Below, one piece after another: positions 16,478-25,720 of a stretch of 32,556 nt of DNA. The first letter of the stretch is position 1, and every line of letters begins with the position of its first letter. Under the pieces are notes generated by a model. That model was not told where the DNA came from, did no database searches, and worked only from the letters and a program-made list of their open reading frames with translations. Made by a program: the position numbers and the translations under genes. The stretch is from positions 1 through 32,556 of the forward strand of contig CAJPNZ010000026.1 in the NCBI GenBank assembly GCA_905372155.1. The letters are read 5' to 3'. This DNA is from Propionibacteriaceae bacterium. GTDB lineage: Bacteria; Actinomycetota; Actinomycetes; Propionibacteriales; Propionibacteriaceae.

Positions 16478-18565
16478 ATGCCCGATACCTCGATTCCAGA
16501 AGACGACATGGCAAGCGACGGCGTCGACGCCCCCATCACGGACGACACCGACGCCCCCGAGCCGACGGAAAACCAGCGCCGGTACGCCTTTTTGTCGCGG
16601 CACATCTCGGCACTCAGGGCGCTCCGGCTCGGTGGCGTATTCACTGTTCTCACGGCAATTGTTCTGGCGATCGTCTGGTGGGTCCAGCTGACACTTCTGT
16701 GGAGGGGCGTGCCCCCCTACTTCCTGTTCACACTGGCCATTGTGTTCCTTTGGTTTGTCGGTGTCCGCCTGCGCCCTTTGAAGCGCACACTCGCTGCCAT
16801 CACCGCCGTCTGCACGATAGTTGCAGTTGGTGTCATGGGGCAATATTGGTGGCTGATCCACGAACAAACCTCCATCTGGATCGTTCTGCCCTCCGTCCAG
16901 GCCTTGGCGACTCTGGGTTTGGGTGTATTTACTGTTTTCGATGTGGCGCTGCGTGGCATCCGTGACCACCAGAACATCCCGCCCGGCGATCCCTCCGATC
17001 CGGCCCGCTACCGCCCCATGAAACACAACATCACGTCTTCGAGTCGCTGGGCCTGCCTGCTCCGCCGGGCCGCTCTCGCCTTGGCCCCTATCACTGCTGC
17101 TGCAACCGCGATCGCCCTCATCCAGGCCTCCACAGCTCCGATCAACCACACCGCCCCACTCCCCGAGGGACCCCTGCCGGAGCGCTCCACCGGCATCGGC
17201 ACCACTCTCTCATGGACGAAAGACGTCACAGGACTGCTGGCCACCACATCCGGAGCCGCCGGGCCGGTGATACTGACTGTCGACGGCTTGACCGGCCTCA
17301 ACCCCACCGACGGCACCACCCTATGGACCTATCAGCGCACAAACGCCACATACGCAAAGATGCGGGGCATAGAGAGCGGGCAGGGCTCTTTCGGTAGTTT
17401 GTCGGGTTCCTACCTGGTGAGCAGCCCCAACGACAGGTACGTCGCCCTACGCATCATGCTCCCGTACGAACTCACGCAGTTCCACACCAACAATGCCGTG
17501 ACGGTCGTTGTCGACACTCTCACCGGTCACGTGACCAACGAGCACCTGTCGAGCAGCAGGTGGCATCTACAGCTCACCGATTCCGCCATTCTCGATGGCA
17601 CCACCGCCTACAACCTCGACGACGGAAAAGTCCGCTGGACCCTGAAACCCCTCACTGACGACGAACCAGGACCGTATTCCCCCAGTGACTATTCCGGCCC
17701 CGCGGGACACAGAAGCTTCATCCTGTCCGGAAAATTCAACGAGGACAGACCAGAGCACAGAAGCAAGTCGCTGACTCTGATGTCCGACGCCGATCCGACT
17801 GACACCACGACGGTGGAAAACATCGCAATCGACATCCTGACCGGCTATCCGGTGATCGTGGGGGGTCGCACCGCCCAGTACACGAAAGCTCTCGTTGTCA
17901 AAAGGGAAAAAGAAGAAGACTCGAGAGCCGTCCAAGCGCAGGAGACCCGCGTCGTGACGCTCGATTCCCTTGCAGGGCTGGAAGAAATGAAACCCATCGA
18001 CATGGGAAAGACCATTGGGCTCAATGGCACAGCCTCCCACGCCTCCGGCACACTCGCCGCCTATCCGATCCCCGAGGATGAAAAGATAAAATTTCGAGAT
18101 TACGACAATGGTGTCAAACACCTCGAACAGGGCAAACCGACGGTGGGGACCGTGTTCGATCCAACTACCAACACCGCTACCCCCGCCAATCAGTATCCCG
18201 GGCTGGCTGCCGCCACCGTGGGCATCGCCCCCGCGGCACAAGGTGAAACGTTGTCAGCAGAAATCGTCATGAAACCCGGCGACGGGTCAACCGGAGCATC
18301 AATCCCCCTAGATTTGCGAACCATGCTTCGATTCCCAGAATATATGTCTAGCAGCTTCACCCCCTCACAGCTATCGAAACGGGATGCAAAAGAGGTTGTA
18401 AACGTCATCAATACCCCGGAGTCAACCCTCGTCACCTTGAAAATTGATGACGAAAGACTATTCGATTCACCGGACTGGTACTCTTCGTATTTTCCACTCA
18501 AGGGCACCGGATACGAGTATGCCCCTTCCTATCGCCTGCATGGGTTGACAGGAGATGCTTCATGA
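16478..18565 (+). CDS. M4 (class A): five-helix membrane protein with PQQ-like beta-propeller
   Basis: M4 has 695 aa. The N-terminal 32 residues are acidic and Thr/Pro-containing, then NQRRYAFLSRHISALRALR leads into helix 1. Helices lie near 51-68, 80-96, 104-122, 133-156 and 197-217. The propeller starts after LPEGPLPERSTGIG and contains GLNPTDGTTLWTYQR, VVVDTLTGHVTNEH and SGPAGHRSF. It is closest to M6. Unlike M6 and M7, it lacks a cysteine pair in the segment before and within ENIAIDILTGYPVI, where the others have LTCYPVI or LTCRPVI. It starts 3 nt after the L3 stop with AAGGAG as ribosome binding site. Confidence 0.82.
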   Translation: MPDTSIPEDDMASDGVDAPITDDTDAPEPTENQRRYAFLSRHISALRALRLGGVFTVLTAIVLAIVWWVQLTLLWRGVPPYFLFTLAIVFLWFVGVRLRPLKRTLAAITAVCTIVAVGVMGQYWWLIHEQTSIWIVLPSVQALATLGLGVFTVFDVALRGIRDHQNIPPGDPSDPARYRPMKHNITSSSRWACLLRRAALALAPITAAATAIALIQASTAPINHTAPLPEGPLPERSTGIGTTLSWTKDVTGLLATTSGAAGPVILTVDGLTGLNPTDGTTLWTYQRTNATYAKMRGIESGQGSFGSLSGSYLVSSPNDRYVALRIMLPYELTQFHTNNAVTVVVDTLTGHVTNEHLSSSRWHLQLTDSAILDGTTAYNLDDGKVRWTLKPLTDDEPGPYSPSDYSGPAGHRSFILSGKFNEDRPEHRSKSLTLMSDADPTDTTTVENIAIDILTGYPVIVGGRTAQYTKALVVKREKEEDSRAVQAQETRVVTLDSLAGLEEMKPIDMGKTIGLNGTASHASGTLAAYPIPEDEKIKFRDYDNGVKHLEQGKPTVGTVFDPTTNTATPANQYPGLAAATVGIAPAAQGETLSAEIVMKPGDGSTGASIPLDLRTMLRFPEYMSSSFTPSQLSKRDAKEVVNVINTPESTLVTLKIDDERLFDSPDWYSSYFPLKGTGYEYAPSYRLHGLTGDAS

Positions 18566-19818
18566 AGCTTCATAAACGACTCATCTGCGCCTTGACAGGG
18601 CTGGCGTGCATCTCATTGCTGGCATCGTGCACCCCACACAACGACGGCGATACTCACTCCGTGACCATCACCGAAGCCGGAAACACCTCCGACCTCGTCA
18701 GCCCTCCCATTCAGACCGACACCGGCTGGGAGGTCACGTTTCCTAAAAAGACAATCGAGGCACGGATCGAATGCGCAAGGACAAACGGAACTGCAACCTA
18801 CTTCAAAACCTACAACCCCAAACCAGAAGAAACTTCCTCCGCGCCCCCGCTTCCCGGGACCACTCTGGCTTCCCTGAATCCACAGGATGGTTCGGTGCGC
18901 TGGGCACGCAAGATCACACCAGAAATGCACACACACTATTTCTACGACGAGTCCAACACCCCCCAAGGATCATTCCTTGATTTTCAGGAATGCACAAGCA
19001 CAGCGTTCATCTCCAATGAAAAGTATCTGGCCTTCTACCTCCGACCTTGGATGACCTCCGAGGGAAGCAGCAGCATCAGTGATCAGCGCATGAACATCGT
19101 GGTCCTCGACACCAAAACCGGCAACGAGGTCCGCACCATCGAAGTATCCGGACTCGTCCTAGGACAAGCCATCGTCAACGACTCCCTGGTGGTAGAGACC
19201 GCCCAAAACTACTACCCCGCCGGCACCGGGGTCCTCAACGTCTTCTCCCTCACAGACCCCCACGCCGAACCAACCACCACCCGCACCGACAACTGGCTCA
19301 TCGGCTCCACCAACGACTCCCTCCTCATGTCCCCACAGAACTCACTGTTGAGGCTTCCGAAACTAGACTCTTACGTGATTTCCACCATCATCAGGACGAC
19401 TGTAACCGGCGAGGAGCTGGAAACCTTCACGGGCGTCACTGCCATCCACCCCAATGGCTGGATCGAACGCGCAAAGGACCCGAAAGCGGCAGTGGCGACC
19501 GCCGCCAGCCCCGACAAAACTCCGCTGGCGGCCCTGCCTCGGGACCTGATCAATATCGACAGTGGCGCGAGCGTGGATGTCACCGGACAATATGTCACCA
19601 GTGTGAACCTGCCGACCGGTCCCGGCCTCCTTCTGCGAACAGTCACCACGGTCGGGGAAGGAGAGGAAAAGAAGACCACCTACATCAACCATTCCTGGCT
19701 TCCCGCCACCCCCGACGCCACGGAACCACGCACCGACGACATGCAACGCATCGAGATGGACAGCGATGCCAAAAAGGTCTTCAGCAAACCTATCCGCATG
19801 GGAGAGGAGGACATGTAG
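18562..19818 (+). CDS. L4 (class A): lipoprotein with PQQ-like propeller motif
   Basis: L4 has 418 aa and overlaps M4 by ATGA. AGGAG inside the last M4 codons (TGDAS) lies 7 nt before the ATG. The lipobox is LASC (C23). C71 and C144 are shared only with L6 and L7 and could form a disulfide. The blade motif is SLNPQDGSVRWAR. Positions 19117-19304 are identical at DNA level in L6 and L7. The tail has TPDATEPRTDDM and ends MGEEDM, whose codons carry the ribosome binding site of M5. Confidence 0.83.
   Translation: MKLHKRLICALTGLACISLLASCTPHNDGDTHSVTITEAGNTSDLVSPPIQTDTGWEVTFPKKTIEARIECARTNGTATYFKTYNPKPEETSSAPPLPGTTLASLNPQDGSVRWARKITPEMHTHYFYDESNTPQGSFLDFQECTSTAFISNEKYLAFYLRPWMTSEGSSSISDQRMNIVVLDTKTGNEVRTIEVSGLVLGQAIVNDSLVVETAQNYYPAGTGVLNVFSLTDPHAEPTTTRTDNWLIGSTNDSLLMSPQNSLLRLPKLDSYVISTIIRTTVTGEELETFTGVTAIHPNGWIERAKDPKAAVATAASPDKTPLAALPRDLINIDSGASVDVTGQYVTSVNLPTGPGLLLRTVTTVGEGEEKKTTYINHSWLPATPDATEPRTDDMQRIEMDSDAKKVFSKPIRMGEEDM
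19801..19810 (+). promoter_or_regulatory. Ribosome binding site for M5 inside the L4 stop region
   Basis: GGAGAGGAGG encodes Gly-Glu-Glu of the L4 tail and ends 13 nt before ATG 19824. The spacing is long, but it is kept exactly at the next three junctions. Confidence 0.55.
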
Positions 19819-19823
19819 AGATC

Positions 19824-21875
19824 ATGTCCGAAGAACCCGACACCACCCCCACCACACACGACCCAGAAACCCCCACCGACGATGTCGGCACCCCGGCCAC
19901 GGAGGACACAAAAACTTCCGAACCGGCGAAAGACCAGCGACGATACGCCTTCTTGTCGCGGCACATCTCGACGCTCAGGAATCTCCGACTCAGCGGAATC
20001 CTCATCATCATTTCCGCAATTGCACTGTACGTTTTTCTGGGCTTTAGCGACAACACTTTTGGCCCACCCAAAGGTTTGCTGCTCGGATTGTTCCTAGGAA
20101 TTCTTCCGATTTTTATCACCTGGGCTTGGAGCAGCCAGAATAACGCCTGGAGGCGCTTGATTGCTCTGTTCTTCGCCCTGTGCTCGGTTGCATTCGCCGG
20201 TTTTCTGGTGCACTGGTGGTGGAAGCTCTACGACCAGACCTCGTTCAAGTCCGCTTTCCTGCTGGCCTCGGGCCTGGCATCGGTCGGGCTGGGTTTGACG
20301 CTCGTCACTGACTTGCTGCTCCGAGGAGTCAGGGACCGCTTGGGAACCACCCCTGGCAGCGCCGATGATCCATCCATTCTCACTCCCTACCGCGCCAGCA
20401 CAGTCTCCACCGTCACCAGCGTAGGGAACAAGATTCTGCACGGGATTCTCCGGTTCACGCGCATTGTGGTACCCACCGCGGTGCTGACCTCAGCGGTCAT
20501 TGTGGCTCATACTGTGACTAACCCGGTCACGCAGACGACTGCCCCGCTTCCCGAAGGCCCTCTGCCGGAGCGCTCTACGGGCATTGGCACTACTCTCGCT
20601 TGGACCAAGGAGGTGCCAGGACTGCTGGCCACCACATCTGGAGCCGCCGGACCGGTGCTACTCACCACCGAGGGCGTGATCGGTCTCAATCCCGCCGACG
20701 GCACCACCTTGTGGAGCTACACACGGAAAAGCACCGGCTTCTGCATGGACGTGATGTGGTGTGGAGAAGCTCCTTTTCGCGTGCACTATCCGTACACCAG
20801 CCCCACGGGTCGATATATTGCCGTGCAGTTCAGCATACTGCCAGATGCCGTCGAGATTTCCAACCCAGTTCATGATGCCAAGACAGTGGTCCTGGACACC
20901 CTCACCGGACAGGTCACCGGCGAGCATCCATCAAGTAAAAAGAATAAGCTCCAGTTGACGGATTCCGCCCTTCTCGACGGAGACACCGCCTACAACCTCG
21001 ATGATGGAGAGATCCGCTGGAAAATGACCAATGAGAAGGGGAGAACCTACAACAGGAGTGCCCGCTCCGGGCCCGCAGGCCACAGATCATTCATACTGAC
21101 CGGTTCCGACAATAAATACAATTTGATCTCTGATACCGACCCGACATCCTTCGTCGAGGTGGCGAATCTTGCCGGCGATTCTATATCCGATGAGCTGGTG
21201 GTGATGGTGAACGGCTGGGCCGTCCAGTACACGAGTCCCCCTGATTCCGAGAATGGGGAACCAAACAAAAATCTCTGGAGCAGGGAAGCGCGAGCCGTCA
21301 CGCTCGACTCCCTCGCTGGCCTGGATGACGGCACCACACCTGTTGACCTCGGCAGGATCTCTGGCGTGAATTCCGCGGCTTCTCGGGCTTCTGGAACCTT
21401 GGCGGTATCTTCCCCGTACGACACCTCCTCCGATATCCGCGATATTATCCGCGCTGATGACATCTTGGTAAAGACTGTTTTTGATCCAGCCACCCAACGT
21501 GTCATACCCGCCACCGAGGATGCGGGGTTGGCAGCCGCCAAGGTGGGAATCGTGGAGACCACCGCGGAGGGGCGACTGTCGGGCTCCCTTGTCATACGGC
21601 CAGGTGATGGCTCCGACGGTGTCACCGTCCCCATAGTCCCGGGCTCCACAGCGACACCCCCTGAGCGGCTCGCACGAGAGCGTGACCTGAAACCCATGCA
21701 GTTTTTCCCCGTCAAAACGAGGACCACTGACTTGAGTACTTCGGTGGGGACCATGGACGCCATGAATGCCCCCGGGGTGACACTCCTCCTGCTGAATGGC
21801 GACACCCACTCCTCTTTGCGCTATAAGGGTCAATACGTCTACCGCCTGTATGGGTTGACGGGAGCCACCTCATGA
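19824..21875 (+). CDS. M5 (class B): five-helix membrane protein with PQQ-like beta-propeller
   Basis: M5 has 683 aa. A 40-residue acidic Thr/Pro-rich tail precedes YAFLSRHISTLR. Helices lie near 56-73, 83-102, 111-131, 142-166 and about 205-227. Class B marks are FLVHWWWKLYDQTSFKS after helix 3 and a cysteine pair C307/C313 (FCMDVMWCGEAPF) just after the blade motif GLNPADGTTLWSYTR. The propeller also has YTSPTGRYIAVQF and SGPAGHRSF. It is very close to M8 along its length. Its partner L5 is truncated, so cassette 5 may be only partly functional even though M5 is intact. Confidence 0.82.
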   Translation: MSEEPDTTPTTHDPETPTDDVGTPATEDTKTSEPAKDQRRYAFLSRHISTLRNLRLSGILIIISAIALYVFLGFSDNTFGPPKGLLLGLFLGILPIFITWAWSSQNNAWRRLIALFFALCSVAFAGFLVHWWWKLYDQTSFKSAFLLASGLASVGLGLTLVTDLLLRGVRDRLGTTPGSADDPSILTPYRASTVSTVTSVGNKILHGILRFTRIVVPTAVLTSAVIVAHTVTNPVTQTTAPLPEGPLPERSTGIGTTLAWTKEVPGLLATTSGAAGPVLLTTEGVIGLNPADGTTLWSYTRKSTGFCMDVMWCGEAPFRVHYPYTSPTGRYIAVQFSILPDAVEISNPVHDAKTVVLDTLTGQVTGEHPSSKKNKLQLTDSALLDGDTAYNLDDGEIRWKMTNEKGRTYNRSARSGPAGHRSFILTGSDNKYNLISDTDPTSFVEVANLAGDSISDELVVMVNGWAVQYTSPPDSENGEPNKNLWSREARAVTLDSLAGLDDGTTPVDLGRISGVNSAASRASGTLAVSSPYDTSSDIRDIIRADDILVKTVFDPATQRVIPATEDAGLAAAKVGIVETTAEGRLSGSLVIRPGDGSDGVTVPIVPGSTATPPERLARERDLKPMQFFPVKTRTTDLSTSVGTMDAMNAPGVTLLLLNGDTHSSLRYKGQYVYRLYGLTGATS

Positions 21876-22345
21876 AATTTCACAGCAAACTGGCCGCGGC
21901 AATCGCGGGAGCACTTTTCCTCTCCTTGCTGCTCAGCTCCTGCACCCACAACACTGGCCCTCATGCCGTGCAGATCAACGACGCCGGAGACGTCTCACAC
22001 CTCATCGAAGCTCCCGCGCAAAACGCCACCGGCTGGGAGGCCACCGCGACACGGCATGCTATCTACGACAGCACATCGCCTGTCGTTTCCACCCCCGGCG
22101 GCCCCATCCTTCTGTTCGAGCCAACCCAGACACAAAAAACCCCGACGCCCTCGGGAGAAACCGCAACGGGAACCCTCGTAGCCTTGCACTCCGAAGACGG
22201 CTCAGTACGTTGGAAACTCACAGTGAAACCCGGCTTTCCCGAAAATTACCCCCGCAGCAGCGAAGCCATGCAACACATCGGCTTGGACAATAGGGCCGAC
22301 AAGGTCCTCAGCAAACCCACCCACATGGGCGAGGAGGACAAATAG
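21872..22345 (+). CDS. L5 (class B): internally deleted lipoprotein, 157 aa
   Basis: L5 overlaps M5 by ATGA and has an intact signal peptide with lipobox LSSC (C24). Residues 1-130 match L8 closely through GFPEN and PRSS. The next residues (MQHI, ADKVLSK, HMGEEDK) match the extreme C-terminus of the L family. About 270 residues, most of the propeller, are missing, yet the frame is preserved. The junction is near 22258-22268. The product would be a lipid-anchored stub unlikely to fold as a propeller. The ending still supplies the ribosome binding site of M6, so the operon stays readable. It may be a pseudogene or a minimal tether. Confidence 0.82.
   Translation: MKFHSKLAAAIAGALFLSLLLSSCTHNTGPHAVQINDAGDVSHLIEAPAQNATGWEATATRHAIYDSTSPVVSTPGGPILLFEPTQTQKTPTPSGETATGTLVALHSEDGSVRWKLTVKPGFPENYPRSSEAMQHIGLDNRADKVLSKPTHMGEEDK
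22331..22337 (+). promoter_or_regulatory. Ribosome binding site for M6 inside the L5 stop region
   Basis: GAGGAGG ends 13 nt before ATG 22351 and encodes part of the GEED tail. It was retained when L5 lost its centre. Confidence 0.55.
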
Positions 22346-22350
22346 ACATC

Positions 22351-24456
22351 ATGTCCAAAGAACCCGAAACCACCCCCACCACACACGACACCGAAACCTC
22401 CGAACCGGCGAAAGACCAGCGCCGATACACTTTCTTGTCGCGGCACATCTCGACACTCAGGGCTCTCCGACTCGGTGGCGCATTCACCATCATCACGGCG
22501 ATTGTTCTGGCGATCGTCTGGTGGGTGCAGCTGACACTGCTGTGGGGGATCACTTTTCCTTTTTTCCTGTTCTTTCCAGGCCTGCTCCCTTGGCTCATCG
22601 GCGCGCCGCTCCTCTGGGCTTTCGGTTCCCAGCTAGAAACTTTGAAGCGCACTTTCGCGGCCATCACGACTGTCTGTATAGCCGTTACGGTTGGTGTCAT
22701 GGGGCAGCATTGGTGGCTGATCCACGAACAAACCTTCAACTGGAGCGAACTGTTTCAGGCTCTGTTGATTTCTGGTTTGGGTGTATTCATTGTTTCCGAT
22801 GTGCTGCTGCGAGGCATCCGCGACCACCAAAACATCCCGCCCAGCGATCCCGACGACCCGGCCCGCTACCGCCCCAGGAAACACAACAACACCACGTCTT
22901 CGAGACGCTGGATCAGCCTGCTCCGCCGGGCCGCTCTCGCATTAGCCCCTGTCACCGCTGCGGCAACCGCGATCGCCCTCCTCCAGGCCTCGGCTGCTCC
23001 GATCAACCACACCGCCCCACTCCCCGAGGGCCCCCTACCGGAGCGCTCCACCGGCATCGGCACCACCCTCACCTGGACCAAGGAGGTGCCGGGACTGCTG
23101 GCCACCGCCTCCGGAGCCGCCGGACCGGTGATCCTCACCCCTGAGGGCCTGACCGGCCTCAACCCCAACAACGGCACCACCCTATGGACCTACCACCGCA
23201 AAAACACCGAATACGCGAAGATACTGGATCAAACGCCCGGAGAGGAAGATTTCTCCAACAGTTTATTGAACTCCTACCTAGTGAGCAGCCCCAACAACAG
23301 ATATGTCGCCCTACGCGTCTGGATTCCCGGAGAGCTGGTGCAGAATCCCAAGGACACGAACGCCACTGGGACCTCCACGATAAGAAAACCGATCAACAAT
23401 GCTATGACGGTCGTCGTCGATACCCTCACCGGCCACGTGACCAACGAGCACCCATCAAACATCAACTGGAATCTGCAGCTCACCGATTCCGCCATCCTCG
23501 ACGGCACCACCGCCTACAACCTCGACGACGGAAAAGTCCGCTGGAACCTGAAACCCCTCACTGACGACGAACCAAGACCGTATTCCCCCAGTGGCTATTC
23601 CGGCCCCGCAGGCCACAAGAGCTTCATCCTGGACCGGGACCCCGATGAGGAGCACCGCCGACAACAATGTATGAGCAAGTCTTTGCCCTTGATATCTGAC
23701 ACCGATCCGACCGAGATCACGACAGCGGAAAACATCGCGGTCGACAACCTAACCTGCTATCCGGTGATCGTGAGAGGGCGCACCGCCCAGTACACGAAAG
23801 CTCTCGTCGTCGAAAAAGAGGCAGGAGAAACACCGGGAGTCGTCCAAGCGCAGGAGACCCGGGTCGTGACGCTCGATTCCCTCGCAGGATTGGAGAAGAC
23901 GGAACCCATCGACATGGGAAAGACAATCGGGCTCAATGGTGCAGCCTCCCGAGCCTCCGGAACACTCGCCACCTATCCGGTCCCCGAGGATGGCAAGGCA
24001 AAGTTCAAGCACGTCAATTATTCAACACATTTCGAAGGTCTCGATTGGGAAAATCCGACAGTGGGTGCCGTGTTCGATCCGACCACCAACACCACCATCC
24101 CCGCCGGCCAGTATCCTGGGCTGGCCGCCGCCTCGGTGGGTATCGTCCCCGCAGCACGCGACGAGACGCTATTGGCAGAAGTAGTCATGAAACCCAGCTA
24201 TGGTTCCGCCGGCGCTTCGTTCCCCTTGGATTCGCAAGGCATTCCTCAACCCCCCGAAGAGATATTAGCGAACCGTAGACTCATTCCTGCACAACTCTCG
24301 GAACTAAAAGAAGGAAGGGATGTGAACGCCATCAATACCCCCGGGACAACCCTCGTAACCCTGAAGATCGACGATCTAGAACCTTTCCACTCATCAGGGA
24401 GATATAAGCCCACAGACTCCCATCGTCTGTATGGTTTGACGGGAGATGTTTCATGA
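22351..24456 (+). CDS. M6 (class A): five-helix membrane protein with PQQ-like beta-propeller
   Basis: M6 has 701 aa. It shares with M4 the membrane domain LGGxFTxxTAIVLAIVWWVQLTLLW, the end of helix 3 (WWLIHEQT) and loop RGIRDHQNIPP. The propeller has GLNPNNGTTLWTYHR, VVVDTLTGHVTNEHPS and SGPAGHKSF. C440 and C469 flank the ENIAVDNLT segment, absent in M4 but present at the same spacing in M7. The N-terminal acidic tail is shorter than in M5 or M7. It is flanked by the damaged L5 and an intact L6. The 4-nt overlap with L6 and the LTGDVS ending keep the usual coupling signal. Confidence 0.82.
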   Translation: MSKEPETTPTTHDTETSEPAKDQRRYTFLSRHISTLRALRLGGAFTIITAIVLAIVWWVQLTLLWGITFPFFLFFPGLLPWLIGAPLLWAFGSQLETLKRTFAAITTVCIAVTVGVMGQHWWLIHEQTFNWSELFQALLISGLGVFIVSDVLLRGIRDHQNIPPSDPDDPARYRPRKHNNTTSSRRWISLLRRAALALAPVTAAATAIALLQASAAPINHTAPLPEGPLPERSTGIGTTLTWTKEVPGLLATASGAAGPVILTPEGLTGLNPNNGTTLWTYHRKNTEYAKILDQTPGEEDFSNSLLNSYLVSSPNNRYVALRVWIPGELVQNPKDTNATGTSTIRKPINNAMTVVVDTLTGHVTNEHPSNINWNLQLTDSAILDGTTAYNLDDGKVRWNLKPLTDDEPRPYSPSGYSGPAGHKSFILDRDPDEEHRRQQCMSKSLPLISDTDPTEITTAENIAVDNLTCYPVIVRGRTAQYTKALVVEKEAGETPGVVQAQETRVVTLDSLAGLEKTEPIDMGKTIGLNGAASRASGTLATYPVPEDGKAKFKHVNYSTHFEGLDWENPTVGAVFDPTTNTTIPAGQYPGLAAASVGIVPAARDETLLAEVVMKPSYGSAGASFPLDSQGIPQPPEEILANRRLIPAQLSELKEGRDVNAINTPGTTLVTLKIDDLEPFHSSGRYKPTDSHRLYGLTGDVS

Positions 24457-25715
24457 AACTTCAGAAACAACTTGCCTGCGCCTTGAGCGGGCTGGTGTGG
24501 GTTGCCCTGCTGGCATCGTGCACCCCACACAGTGACGGCAGTCGCCCCGTGACCATCACAGATATCGGGGACACCTCCGGCCTCTTTTCCCCTCCCATTC
24601 AGACCGACACCGGCTGGGAAACCAGCCGGCTTGAAGCAATGATTCCGGCACGCGACCTCTGCACAAAGACAAATGGAGATGCATCCTACTTCAAAACCTA
24701 CAACTATAATCCAGAAGACACTTCCCCTGCACCCCCAAATTCCACAACCACTCTGGCTTCCATGAACTTGCATGATGGTTCGATCCGCTGGGCACGCAAA
24801 ATCACACCGGAAATGCACACACACTACTACTATGACAAGTCTGCAACCCCCCAGAGATCGTTCCTCGAATTTCAGGAATGCGCGAGCACAGCGCTCATCT
24901 CCAATGAAAAATACCTAGCCTTCTACCTCCGCCCCTGGATGACCTCCGAGGGAAGCAGCAACATCAGTGATCAGCGCATGAACATCATGGTCCTCGACAC
25001 CGAAACCGGCAACGAGGTCCGCACCATCGAAGTATCCGGACTCGTCCTAGGACAAGCCATCGTCAACGACTCCCTGGTGGTAGAGACCGCCCAAAACTAC
25101 TACCCCGCCGGCACCGGGGTCCTCAACGTCTTCTCCCTCACAGACCCCCACGCCGAACCAACCACCACCCGCACCGACAACTGGCTCATCGGATCCACCA
25201 AAGACTCCCTCCTCATGTCACCACAAAGCTCCATGATAAAAGACGCTCACGGGAAGCGAGAAGACTTTCACCGGATCTCCACCATTGTTAGAACAAATAC
25301 ATCCGGTGAGGCGCTGGAGACCATCACGGGCGTCATGGCCATTCACCCCAACGGCTGGATCGAACGCGCAAAGAACCCACAAGAAGCAGCAGAAACCGCC
25401 GCCAGCCCCGACAAAACTCCACTAGCGCCCCTTCCCCGGGACCTGATCAATATCGACAGCGGCACGAGCCTCGACATCACAGGACAATACGTGGCCGATG
25501 TGAGCTTGCCAACCGGCCCCGCCCTCCTCCTGCAAACAATAACCACGATCGAGGAAGGCGAGAACAAGAAGACCACCTACATCAACCACTCCTGGCTTCC
25601 CGCCACCCCCGACGCAACCGAACCACGCACCGACGACATGCAACGCATTGTGATAGACAACAATGCCGACAAGGTCCTCAGCAAAACCACTCGCATGGGA
25701 GAGGAGGACAAGTAG
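24453..25715 (+). CDS. L6 (class A): lipoprotein with PQQ-like propeller motif
   Basis: L6 has 420 aa, with lipobox LASC (C23). C70 and C143 (FQEC) match the cysteine pair of L4 and L7. The blade motif is diverged: SMNLHDGSIRWAR. The 188-bp block shared with L4 and L7 runs from about 25007 to 25194. Outside it, the segment after LLMSPQSS differs in sequence and length from L4. The tail TPDATEPRTDDMQRI ends MGEEDK. It is presumably paired with M6 at the outer face. Confidence 0.83.
   Translation: MKLQKQLACALSGLVWVALLASCTPHSDGSRPVTITDIGDTSGLFSPPIQTDTGWETSRLEAMIPARDLCTKTNGDASYFKTYNYNPEDTSPAPPNSTTTLASMNLHDGSIRWARKITPEMHTHYYYDKSATPQRSFLEFQECASTALISNEKYLAFYLRPWMTSEGSSNISDQRMNIMVLDTETGNEVRTIEVSGLVLGQAIVNDSLVVETAQNYYPAGTGVLNVFSLTDPHAEPTTTRTDNWLIGSTKDSLLMSPQSSMIKDAHGKREDFHRISTIVRTNTSGEALETITGVMAIHPNGWIERAKNPQEAAETAASPDKTPLAPLPRDLINIDSGTSLDITGQYVADVSLPTGPALLLQTITTIEEGENKKTTYINHSWLPATPDATEPRTDDMQRIVIDNNADKVLSKTTRMGEEDK
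25701..25707 (+). promoter_or_regulatory. Ribosome binding site for M7 inside the L6 stop region
   Basis: GAGGAGG encodes part of the GEED tail of L6 and ends 13 nt before ATG 25721. Confidence 0.55.
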
Positions 25716-25720
25716 GCATC

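Noticed and set aside
21872..22345. Frameshift or premature stop as the cause of the short L5
   Set aside because: The family C-terminus is present in frame after the break, so an internal deletion explains it.
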